Positions 1-10,206 of a stretch of 64,000 nucleotides of DNA are shown here, one piece after another. The position numbers and the translations under genes are program-made. Every line of letters begins with the position of its first letter. Position 1 is the stretch's first letter. This DNA comes from Apostichopus japonicus (taxonomy: Eukaryota; Echinodermata; Holothuroidea; Aspidochirotida; Stichopodidae), in contig NC_092568.1 in assembly GCF_037975245.1 (NCBI RefSeq), forward strand, positions 17,813,001 to 17,877,000, read 5' to 3'. The notes beneath the pieces are model-generated. The model made no database searches. It was not told where the DNA came from and worked only from the letters and a program-made list of their open reading frames with translations.

Positions 1-45
1 TTTTTTGTGGAGGTCAAAGGTCATTTTGGGTCACTGGGGGCACTC
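1..45. repeat. End of an AGGTCA-rich dispersed repeat
   Basis: The window opens inside a copy of the repeat also seen at about 29.8-31.1, 45.7-46.1 and 51.8-52.3 kb. It contains two AGGTCA half-sites separated by one base, followed by a third degenerate copy (GGGTCA). The copy is cut by the window edge. Confidence 0.5.
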
Positions 46-846
46 ACCGAGCCGTGAACATCAGTTCAAGCTTTAAAGAGCATTTCATAGATCTATAGTG
101 TCGAATATCTTGGAAAGTTGGAACAGCTATAGAAGACATTATTAGCACGCAAACATTTCTTAGACGGCAGCATATCATAAGTAACTTCTATGTCGTCTTC
201 AATAATATTTCCCTCACAAAAAAAGATGATGCAACGGCTACGTCCTTCCGCTTACTCAGTAAAGTATGTTTGCTTGAACTAGGGAGGAGGCTGCTACCGT
301 TCGAATAGTTACGTGTACGTTAATCTTTATGCTCAAACGTACTTACAGCGTTAATGCTCGTAAAATCTTACGAGATGGTTACCAGAAAGTCAGAAGAGAG
401 AACATCATGCCGTCACGCTGTGATGCCTCAGTGATGTAATCATGTTGGTGATCATGGCATCTCTTCATCATTCTTTATCAGACTCCCGAAGGAGCTGACA
501 GGATAATAAAATCCCCTCTGATAACATTAGGTAATCGGTTGACGGCGTTGATATAAGGTTTGCAGTACCTTTTACAATTAGTTGTAAAACTTAAGCATCA
601 CTGTACCCTGAGTACGCATTTAGTACAATTGTCAGTAAACCTTAGCAATATTTAGCAAAAATTAATGTAAAATATTCATTTTCTAGCTCAAGAGATATAG
701 CGTTTTTCTGTGATTGCTCATAAACTATGTTTCATTGCTAAAAGTCACGGTACAACCTCCTTATGAATATGTATATATTTCAGGAAAACACCTACCTTTT
801 TTTATATCGTTTTATGTCCTGAATATCAAGTGAGACAATTAAATGT
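46..846 (+). repeat. Left arm of an ~800 bp inverted repeat
   Basis: This stretch is the reverse complement of 6146-6957 with scattered mismatches and small indels. Shared landmarks include the GACTCCCGAAGGAGCTGACA block near 481 (its complement is near 6500), the CCACCTAAG-free ATG-poor middle, and the CACTTGATATTCAGGAC block at the inner boundary. The arms enclose about 5.3 kb. No coding sequence is visible in the arm. It could be the long terminal inverted repeat of one large element or two independent insertions in opposite orientation. No target duplication could be read outside the arms. Confidence 0.7.
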
Positions 847-869
847 AGGTATGTATGTATGTAGTTTAG

Positions 870-1100
870 ATCCTCCTGCAAGCAGGAACTCGCGAAGGAG
901 CCATTATTGGCTTATCAAAGCCGCAAGCTGACAGAAGTCAGTCTCTTGCATGCATATTTAACGTCCATGATTATGAATTGTCAATTGTCAACAACTCTGT
1001 AACTGGACGACATACGTTCATTTTGGAGTCACTCGAACTCGGGACCTTATGATTGAAAGGCACCGGCGAGCCGTTGTTGATGCTCAAACACCTTTGTTGA
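870..1100 (-). repeat. Possible tRNA-related SINE remnant
   Basis: Read on the minus strand, about 1020-1090 contains GGTCCCGAGTTCGAGTGACT, which resembles the T-arm and B box of a tRNA. The adjoining 870-1010 has the look of a dispersed-repeat body. No convincing A box or full cloverleaf was found, so this is at most a SINE fragment. Confidence 0.3.
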
Positions 1101-1808
1101 TGTTGATGTCTCTAAAACAAAAGAAATGATCATCGACTTAAGACAGAAGGGAAGGTTGATATGATTAAAATAAATCTCAAATTTTGAATGGAAGCATTAC
1201 CTATAAAGTATAATGCCCTGCTGTGGTAAAACCGTTAATATTGAACATTATTGATGTATTGTGATTGCTTATCTTATGTCTGAAAGGACTGACAGTTTCA
1301 TAAACATAAACATTTTGTTTTTCTCTTGTGTGTTTAGAAAGGAACTCCTTTCTATAATGTTAATAAATGCAATACAACACAGCACTGCAAAATGAGAATT
1401 CAATTAAACTTTTGTGCGAACGTACAATACTCCAATTGGGGCATGGTATCTTTATGCATTCATATCACATTGTTTTGGAACAATCTTGAACTCTTAAGTA
1501 TTATTTCGACCCAAGAATAACCAGGCTGGCGTGGTGGCCTGAACGGTAGGAAGACAGCACTGCACGTCGGTGTTTGTTGTCAGGCTGTGTGAATCGCGCC
1601 GATCGGATGACAGACACTGCTTTGTTTACAATGGCATCGCCAAGGTGGAATTTTTATATGGGCCTAGGATCCCAATTCCATATCCTCCATCAGTTCGCAA
1701 AAGCATCCGGGAGATTACGTTGAGAGTCCGGCCTTCGGGCCAGAAGTGAGCCAGCTGACTTGCAATGGAGGGCTCACGTCGATTTCGGACTGGGTTGATA
1801 TTCAACGT

Positions 1809-3532
1809 CAGTGGCGTCACCAGACTTTTCAGTTTGGGGGGGGGGCACAGGGGGCACCAGCATTTGATGGGGGGCACTTAGGTGGATACGGATCGCCGTC
1901 CTGGGGGAGGGGTCTAAGGGGAGGGGGTGCCCCCTCCAGGCGAGGCAGAACGGGAAAATTATTGGGGGGGGGGCTAATGTGTAGAGACTATCTAAGCGGA
2001 GCGCCACCATCGGTTGGCGCGGAGCGTACAAGAAATTTTTGGGTTTTTCAAACCCCCAGATGGCCGGAAACGGCACTTCCCGAGTGTTTTATGCTACGAA
2101 TACCTAGCCCTAAAATATGGGTCTCAAGCCTGCAATTTCTCAGATTGCACGTAAAAGTCTGTAAAAACATTGTAATTTGTATATTCGATGGTGTTTTAAG
2201 AGAGTAGCTATTACTCGTAGTGTACTCGCAAAGACGTTTTTGAGTGTAGTAAGGGGTTGTTGGAGAACTGGCTGAAATGAAGCAAGTCATTGGCCTAAGA
2301 CGAAGTTGTGTTGCCCTTACCGGTACTCACACTCACTGCTTCCACTTTTCACGGGGCGTGAAGACGCGGTTGGGGTGACAATGTGGTCTATAGCCAGGGG
2401 ACGGGCCGAGGGTCCCCCCAGCATTTACTAAAATTATTACACCTATATAGTATACGTGTGCATCGGACAGATCGACAAGTATGCATTGAAAAATGGGCAG
2501 ATGCACGTTTCGGAGCCTTGGTAGATATAGGGGGGGGGGGGCTTATCATGCATTTGCCCCCTCAACTTTTTCATTGGGGGAAGCCCCCCGGTTCCGCCGC
2601 CACTGCCCCCTCCCCTTTGGAAAATTTTCGCTTACGGAGGATGGGCTAGATGCAAAATGCTGCCACATTTGATGCTAAATTCGATCTGAAGATATCTCCA
2701 GAAATTGCTATTTTTGAGGTAATGATTTTAACAAGGGGCAGAATTTTGCAGAGGATATGAACCACATGCTGTCGATATTATGCCTAACCCTATATCAATA
2801 GAACCTACATTTGTTGAAGTAATGTGTGCATGACCCCCGACTCCTTTCTTGTCTTTCTCGTTTTCGCCCATTATCTGTTAAGATGTAACAGGTTCCAGCA
2901 TCGTTATTGGCTCCTATCAGGGATCTCACCATGCAATCCAAAGTTTGATCACACATCGAGTATGGCTCAGTATGCAGGTGTGAACATTCGTCATTTGTTC
3001 CTACAAGCATCTAACCTCAAATGACCTCTGCACCCCCTACACAACAGGGTTAATATATGGGTCCACAAATATAGGCAAGTATGGTGCCTGCGGACCCTCA
3101 CATTCTCACATTTCGTCAGCTCCTAACCTGTCAACCTCAGACGAAGGCAACATATTGCAGTACCCTCCCTTCTCACAGTCATGTAGCTCGCGAACCGGAC
3201 GTGTATATCCGCTGGTATGGCGTGAGCACTGACACATTCAATGTAAATATCGACACCTGTTGTGATGGCGCAGGTCACGACTTCGATACCCGACGTTCAA
3301 GGATAAACTTTTTCATTTTTTCGCAGCTCATTTGAAGAAAATACGAATTACTGTGCTTCTTTGTCCTTATGAAAAACCAACTCAGATGATGGGAGTTGAA
3401 TATAACAAAATATATATATATTTTTTTACCAACCCAAATCTCAGATGGGGGGGGCACTCGGGGGGGCACTGGGTTTTCCAGGGGGGCACGTGCCCCCCTG
3501 GCCCCCCCCCCCCCCCCTTGGCGACGCCACTG
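1809..3532. mobile_element. hAT-type non-autonomous DNA transposon (outer copy)
   Basis: The element starts CAGTGGCGTCACC and ends GGCGACGCCACTG, giving terminal inverted repeats typical of hAT elements. It is bounded by a perfect 8 bp target-site duplication, TTCAACGT, at 1801-1808 and 3533-3540. Length is 1724 bp. Its interior is G-rich near both ends and has no transposase. A second element is inserted at 1937-2604. Open frames here are Gly/Pro-rich by-products of G runs. Confidence 0.85.
1937..2604. mobile_element. hAT-type element nested in the 1809-3532 copy
   Basis: The left end is CAGGCGAGGCAGAACGGG and the right end is CCGGTTCCGCCGCCACT, which pair as imperfect terminal inverted repeats. 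An 8 bp duplication GCCCCCTC lies at 1929-1936 and 2605-2612. An uninterrupted version of the target is visible at about 22230-22270, which supports insertion. A hairpin GCGCCACCATCGGTTGGCGC lies at 2001-2020, 64 bp from the left end. The body matches 22925-24007, which carries an extra ~390 bp insertion. Confidence 0.85.
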
Positions 3533-3719
3533 TTCAACGTTCAGTGAAACCATGGCCTCGATAAGGCGTAATCTCTTGTTAATTTTAGCTTTCTGTCTTC
3601 AATTTTATAATACAATAATTCAAATTAATTATTGCCTTTTTCATTCATCTTTTTCTCGCTAAGTAATCACAATTTATTTAAGATTAAATTTATGCTCATG
3701 TCTGCCTAGGTTCGATTCC

Positions 3720-4270
3720 CCGCCGAAGCACTATTTTATTTTATTTTATTTTGTTATCATTATTATTTATTTATTGGGTTGTTGTTAATATCTGCATGTC
3801 TATACATGGTGTTTTAAGTTTGTTTCGCTTTGTTTGTTTGTCTGTTTTTTGTAAGGGGGGGGGGGGTTGTTTCTATTTGGTATTTTGTTTCACGTAAACA
3901 CAGTAGGTCATTGCAATATTTTGCACAACTTGTCAATAGAAACCGATCGGAACTTAAGACCTGAGTAGTAAATTTGATTTCTGTCTCGCTCGTCGCCTTT
4001 CACTTGAAATTTTAATGAAAGTATACATAAGGACGAAAACTGTACCTGCAAAAGAAATGCTTCTTTTGTACAGTGTAAGGCCACCGCGACTTCTTTTCTG
4101 ACAAGCTTGATGATATTTGTTCTTCGGGAATGCTGTGTCATTACTTAGCCTTTATATTATAAACCGTTAAGTGTGGAAACAGCTATGCTCCTGTTAGAAC
4201 AACTTCACAATTCTTAAATGCTGATTTACTGAGGCAGGCGTTTGAAAGACAGTGTGATACAAACAGGTAC
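3720..4270. other. Non-coding stretch
   Basis: AT-rich sequence with short ATTTT runs and a G run near 3855. GGTTCGATTCCCCG at about 3709-3722 looks like a tRNA T-loop, but no matching tRNA body precedes it. No gene recognised. Confidence 0.5.
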
Positions 4271-4271
4271 G

Positions 4272-4560
4272 CAGGGGCGTAGCGAAGGGGTTTTTGTTGG
4301 GGGTGTGGAGAATTTGATTTGCCGACGGATCTGGAAGTGGTGACTGAAATGGGGGAGGGGTCTAAGGGTAGGGGGTCTACCCCTCCCCCTTTGGAAAAAT
4401 TAGTTTGAACGTCCTTAGATGCAATCTGGTGCATATTTTAAGTCAAATTTGGCACGGAAGAAGCTCCCGTTCTCCTTTTTCTATTCAGCTTTCCTTCTTT
4501 CTTCCCCTTCCGCTCTCTTCACCTTTTCTCCTTTTGCCGACAGACCCAAAATTTTACTTT
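4272..4560. mobile_element. Fragment of the hAT-like repeat family
   Basis: It begins CAGGGGCGTAGCGAAGGGG, like the family starts at 20376 and 21801. It includes the GGGGTCTAAGGG...CCCCTCCCCCTTTGG core also seen at about 1905, 22230, 22560 and, inverted, 43545. A polypyrimidine tract follows at about 4465-4550, as it does next to the right end at 24491. The right end and target duplication could not be fixed; a C run near 4870-4890 may belong to it. Confidence 0.5.
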
Positions 4561-6145
4561 ACTTAATGTGTACAGCAGAAGACTACTGTGTTGGTTGCAT
4601 GCGGCAGTTTAGTTTTGAGTGCCGTGACAATATGTCAGCATGGTACGGTGGCTTAACAGGGACAAAGGAAAGAAAAACTGTGTCCCCAAATCTCACAATG
4701 TTGACTTTTCATCTCAAAATATTGCCTCTTTTTATTCCTTCAAAATTTGGACTTTAAAAGATCCAAAAACAAAAGTCCAAATGTAGCCTATAATGGCTGG
4801 CATTACACAGTGCCCGTGAAAACGCCAGCTCTTTTGTATCAAGCAATATCCGATGACAAGCTGCCACCCCTGCCCCCGCCCCCCCCCCCCTCCGCTAGTC
4901 AAACATTTTTAGTGACGACACTGATGTCGAAATTTGGAATTTATGTCCATGAATACCACATAACAAACTCAAGTGAAAGGGTAAAGGATAACTGTAGGTA
5001 TAAATTAATTTTGATTTGTTGCAGACTATTAGAAAACACTTCTATACAGTTTGCCAGTATTTCTATACCACTTTTACATTTGAGAAAGGTCCCTTTAAGC
5101 TTCATGTGAGCCTCGTATAGTGGCTGGAATACTTCTAAGAGCACACATGTCATTACAGGTCAGTTGCTCAGATGCATTACGAAACTCGATAGGATTAGAC
5201 ATGAGACTTTGATGGCTTAACAAAAATGTTTACAATCCATTATAAATTTGTCAGTAACAAATAGTGTTGAATGTCATAAAAGGTGTTCTGTTGTTTATAT
5301 GGAGTTAAAATGAAAAGTTTGATCTTTCATAAAATTTATGTCAATGGACTGCACTTCAGTTACGTCTTCGTTAATTTATCCTTAAAGGAGCATTCCAGAG
5401 ATTAAGCATAGTTTAAAGGTGAATCCGGAATAACGATAGATGTAGTATGCAATTCCATTTTTTTCTCTCCCTTTTTCGTATCTAATAACCCACGGTTGTT
5501 ATTTCTATTTGAATTGGGTTATACGTAGGTATTATAAAAAAAACATTGCTTGAACATTGGACACCCATTCAAATCGCCATCCCCACCTCTCTAACCCTTC
5601 CCTACTGGTAGGTGAAGTTTGAGAGCCAAATATTTTCAGTCGCAAATTTAGTGCCTTTCAAAATATGTTGTACAAGAAATGAATCACTTATAAGTCATTG
5701 TAAGTAGCCAACCAAACGGCTAATATCGATCTTGAAAACTTTTCTTTTTCAAATGACTTTTGCCTTCCACCCTTAATATCCCAATTCGCTTTATAGTCGA
5801 TAAGCAGAAAATCACGTGGTATTGAACAAAAGCACTGTTACTGAACATACACTGTACACGCTGGAGGAAGCATCATACCTAAATGCTCGCTAAGAGCTTC
5901 CGTAATTTCTATCTTTTCCTGTTGTGTACACATACACAATATCGTTTGCACGTTGTAATGCACAGTGTGACTCACACGCTCAGTGTACGTTATTGCGCAA
6001 TGAATTTAACCACGTGTTATGGTAAATATTTTCCCAGTTGTACATTACAACTACGTCACATGTAATCAAAGGGTGTCAAATGTTCGTTTTTTTACCTTTT
6101 CGAATGTTTTCCTGTTTCTATAACATATCTTTAGTGTTTGAACAG
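4561..6145. other. Non-coding interior between the inverted arms
   Basis: No gene recognised. A short motif near 5385 (AAAGGAGCATTCCAGAG) recurs inverted near 9630, suggesting a dispersed repeat. The rest is AT-rich and unclassified. Confidence 0.4.
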
Positions 6146-6957
6146 AAACATTTAATTTTTCACTTGATATTCAGGACAAAAAAACTATATCAAACAAGGT
6201 AGGTGTTTTCCTGAAACATATACATATTCATAAGGAGGTTGTACCGTGACTTTTAGCAATGAAACATAGTTTATGAGCAATAACAGACAAACTATATATT
6301 TCTTGAGCTAGAAAATGTAAAGTTGTCATTAATTTTTGCTAAGTATTGCTTGGGTTTACTGACAATTGTACTAAATGCGTACTCAGGGTACAGTGATGCT
6401 TAAGTTTGACAACTAATTGTAATAGGTACTGCAAATCTTATATGAACGCCGTTAAAACGTATCAATGATTGTTATCAGAGGGGATTTTATTATCCTGTCA
6501 GCTCCTTCGGGAGTCTGATAAAGAATGATGAAGAGATGCCATGATCACCAACATGATTACATCACTGAGGCATCACAGCGTGACGGCATGATGTACTCTC
6601 TTCTGACTTTCTGGTAACCATTTCGAAATCTTTTACGAGAATTAAGGTTGTGTGTGGGTTGGAGCCTAAACTCGGAAGTTAACTACCCGAACGCTTTGAG
6701 TAGCAGCAAACCTCCCCAGTTAAAGCAAGCACACTCTACTGGGTAAGCGGAAGGATGTAACGTTATGTCATCTTTTTGTGAGTGAGATATTTTTGAAGAT
6801 GACATACAGTAGAAGTTACTTATGAAATGCTGCCGTCTAAGAAATGTTTGCGTGCTAATTATGTCTTCTATATAGCTGTTCCAACTTTCCATGATATTCG
6901 ACCGTCACTAAATCTAGGAAATGCTCGTTAAAGCTTGAACTGATTTTCACGGCTGCA
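6146..6957 (-). repeat. Right arm of the ~800 bp inverted repeat
   Basis: This is the reverse complement of 46-846. Conserved blocks occur in the same order throughout, including GTCAGCTCCTTCGGGAGTCT near 6497 and the GCTGCCGTCTAAGAAATG block near 6830. No coding sequence is seen. Confidence 0.7.
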
Positions 6958-7054
6958 GTGAATGCCTAAATGTTATTCCATTGTTTATAAATTCTAATAA
7001 CGCGATCTAACCATGTTCTTTAATCATAATATAAAGAAAAGAGCACCCATGGAA

Positions 7055-7674
7055 GGGGACAAACTAAAACGAATGACAGCGAATGACCGAATGACAATTG
7101 ACTTTGTACAGGGTTAATTATCACTTGCGAATGACAGCGAATGACAGCGAATGACAGCGAATGACAACGAAGGACAGTGTTGAGTGGAGATAGAATGATC
7201 AACGGAGTGGAGTAAATGCGGTTATTGGTTTTCTGCGCAAAAATGATTTGAGGAAAATCGCATGTTACGTGGTTGCAGGGTTTTGGTGTAATTTGAAACC
7301 ACAGGGAAAGTTTTTGTGTGAGAATGCGCTTGAGTGCTGTGCTTTTTACCTCTGTAGATTTATATAGAAAGATAACTGAAGCCGTTTCAAGATTATAGTA
7401 TTGTTAGTTTCTAACAATTAATATCGGAAAAATGACGTTAAATTTACTTTTTAAAATCAGACTTACAATTTCGCTTACTATAAGGTGCGTTTTTATCTTG
7501 TCCGTACTTTACTAGATCTAGATATCCACGAAGTCTGAACTGTGATATCCGGTTGAAGCAAATGTCTGTGCTGTCATTACTGTCATTCGTTTTAGTCAAC
7601 GCAATTTTTTAGTGTGTACAACATATTGTCATTCGTTATGTGTAACGCAATTGTCATTCGTTTTAGTAACACCC
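7055..7674. mobile_element. Small hAT-like element with GAATGACA repeats in its ends
   Basis: The ends are GGGGACAAACTAAAACG on the left and, on the complement of the right, GGGTGTTACTAAAACG. An 8 bp duplication CCATGGAA flanks it at 7047-7054 and 7675-7682. The left end runs into tandem copies of GAATGACAGC (about 7070-7170). Single copies of the same motif appear in opposite orientation near the right end. No coding capacity. Confidence 0.7.
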
Positions 7675-10135
7675 CCATGGAAGATATATGCAACACCATT
7701 TAGACTGAGGAAATAGACAACGATATTTTTGGTGTCCAATTGTTTCACTTCAATGCACAACACTTGACAGTAATATAATTTCACAAAATTCATAATTAAA
7801 GACAAATACTCATTGCATGGTTTATTTTCTAAGCTCCATTGTAAAGATACATCTACGCTGAGTGATAGTACTGAACTTCTAACATTGCTATATCCAGAGC
7901 CAAATTATTATCCAACACTTAGGTGAGGTCAATGCAATGCCCCAAAGGTGAAGCTGACCCACATTCAAGGGGTCCCTGTGAACACTTCCTGGCCAGAAAT
8001 ACGAGCATTCTATTCTGAGTTGGTCCCACGAAACTTAATAAATATACAGGAGGGGGTCGGGTGGGGGGGTCAGGGGAGGGAGAACAAAGTAATTGGTACC
8101 GCACGGCCCCAGAGGGTGGGTGTTCATTTGACACTGTCCACACCATATAACAGATATAAGTGGGATTGAGCATGAAACAGAACATATTTGCCATCATAAT
8201 TCCGCCTTACACATGACCCATGTTTTTTTCTGGCGCAAGTATTTTCTGTTTGTGGAATTCCATAATTCTCTTGGTGGTTATGTAAATCCAATGAACACTG
8301 TATTCAGCCATCTTAAAGGAAACAAACCTTGTATGCTTACGTTTAATTCATTCTGTTACCCCAGCAAGCTGACCCATTTGAGTCAACTTTGCAGTTTATA
8401 AGTATGAGCTGGATCACCAGCTGCCCTTTGCTTGAAGACTACCATCTCCCAGGGTATCAACTTGACCCATGCTGTTAATGACCCCAGTTTGCAGAGTTCA
8501 GAAGGGTCAATTGACATAGGGACACCACCAGAGTAAGACCTGTGTAATAGCAACTGTACCCAGCTCACTTGTTAATTCTATCTAGAATCACGGTCATATC
8601 TAGTTATCATCCTGGTGGCTACATTAATCTTGGTCCACTCTCCACATCCGTTCCGTGAAGGAACATACTTTTTCTCCGTAATCCTCATGAAGGCCTTCAC
8701 ATTTCATATTCTGACTCTCTTTGATTTTTAAATCTGCAAGGTCAGGCATTATAACCTCCTACTCATCATATTACCTGGATTATCAAAAACTGTGAGACTC
8801 TGTGGTACTTCGGACCTGCCAATTCTTGACCTCATCAGATTCGCACCTGGACTTGATCGCGTTAATTTGAAAAAAACATTTCGGCCTATACGGATGGGAT
8901 TACTCGCGTTTACCTGAAGCAAGCCAACCCCGTCTGCTATCCTACCAGTCACCAGAGGCTCAAGCACCCAGTCAAGGTCCGAGTAACCAAAAACCCGGGA
9001 GTCACTGATCCGTGCAACCAGTTCATTTAATAAAGCCCTCAAGAAAACAAGTCTTCCTTCTTTTGTTTTGTTTATTTGTTCTGTTGTGTTTTAGCTCTTC
9101 TGCTACTATGTAACAATTCCCATATGTACCACTTTATATCAAACATATTCCACTTCCTGTACATGAATGGGCCAACTTGTGTTTCAATAAATGAAATGCA
9201 CTATTAACATGGTGCATTTGTTTACAAGCTACATGTATATGTAACACAGTGCATAGTTTAACAAACTTTCATATTTATGTATTAATAACACAGCTGCCTA
9301 TGTCTGTAGACCATTACAAGCAAAACACCGAAATGGGGTTAAGGTTTTAATGAAGAAGTACATCGAACCTTGTGAGTAGTTTCAACAAATTTATATGTTA
9401 CCGTTACACAATATGCATTGATTGATCTTTTAATATATAATAATAATCATATTCTATGTTACGTGGCAAGAAATTCAACCACCTGGCTCACTAAACCATG
9501 GCTAGAGGTAAAATTTTAATCTTGCATGATATTTTATAGTTCATGAAAAAAGAAAATATTGAGTGCAAGTAAAAATGTTTGCTCTTCCGGCTTTCAAGAT
9601 ATTCACTCTTAAAATATGCTAAACTCTGGAATGCTCCTTAAGGCTTTTTATAAAGATTAGGATGTGGGATCCTCAGTTCAGGACTAAATATTAATGTAAA
9701 TCCATTCTTTTAACTTTACATAAACAAGAGAGCACCATTGAGTGACATTCAACAACCATTTTCCCTCGACAAATTTACATGTCTTGAGGCCGCGAAAGTC
9801 TTATGTTTTCCCACTGTGTTTTGTGTTGCATCTGATGAACTGACCTAAATGTCTGTATATTAGCCTTTATAGTCCAGTCACTTAAGTTAATGACCACCAC
9901 TTGTCTAAAAAGTCATTTCTCAAAATGAAAAGTGTTATATAAATCCAACTGAGGGATTCAAACTTCATCAGGTCCATTTTCAGCAAGTAGCACCAGAAGG
10001 CATCTCCAACGAGAAGATCAGGAGAATTTGACGGTGTGTAGCTGTTAAGTTTGCGTATAGGATCAAGTGAGATTTAGAAGATGCTTGACAGGGCCAATAA
10101 TGATCATCATTCTCCATCTTTCGCAAAGTAACATC
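7675..10135. other. Gene-free stretch downstream of the oxidase gene
   Basis: No convincing gene. The part nearest 10135 is presumably 3' UTR of the minus-strand oxidase gene. A minus-strand AATAAA lies at 9071-9076, about 1.06 kb past the stop, with ATTAAA variants near 9428 and 9513. Which is used cannot be told from sequence. A frame at about 8749-9042 has no family resemblance I recognise. Confidence 0.4.
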
Positions 10136-10206
10136 TTATAACTTTGATGCATGGTTTGGTAAATATCTTATCACTGATTTCGGTATTTCCTGTGCATTGG
10201 TACAAC
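10136..10206 (-). CDS. HAO1: HAO exon 8 (C-terminus, PTS1)
   Basis: Encodes [18 protein letters not shown] then ASKL and stop (TAA at 10138-10136). Acceptor is TTTTGCCCACAG. The frame restores the family motif ALSGC across the exon 7/8 junction, and SKL is a textbook peroxisomal import tripeptide. Confidence 0.92.

Noticed and set aside
1746-2290. Gly/Pro-rich open frames on both strands
   Set aside because: They come from G runs and the repeated CTAAGCGGAGCGCC block of nested hAT-like elements; the same peptides recur at 20.4 and 23.0 kb for the same reason.
3700-3735. tRNA gene suggested by GGTTCGATTCCCCG
   Set aside because: No D-arm, anticodon arm or matching acceptor strand precedes it.
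8749-9042. 97-codon minus-strand frame
   Set aside because: No splice context, family motif or composition signal; its position suggests 3' UTR of the oxidase gene.
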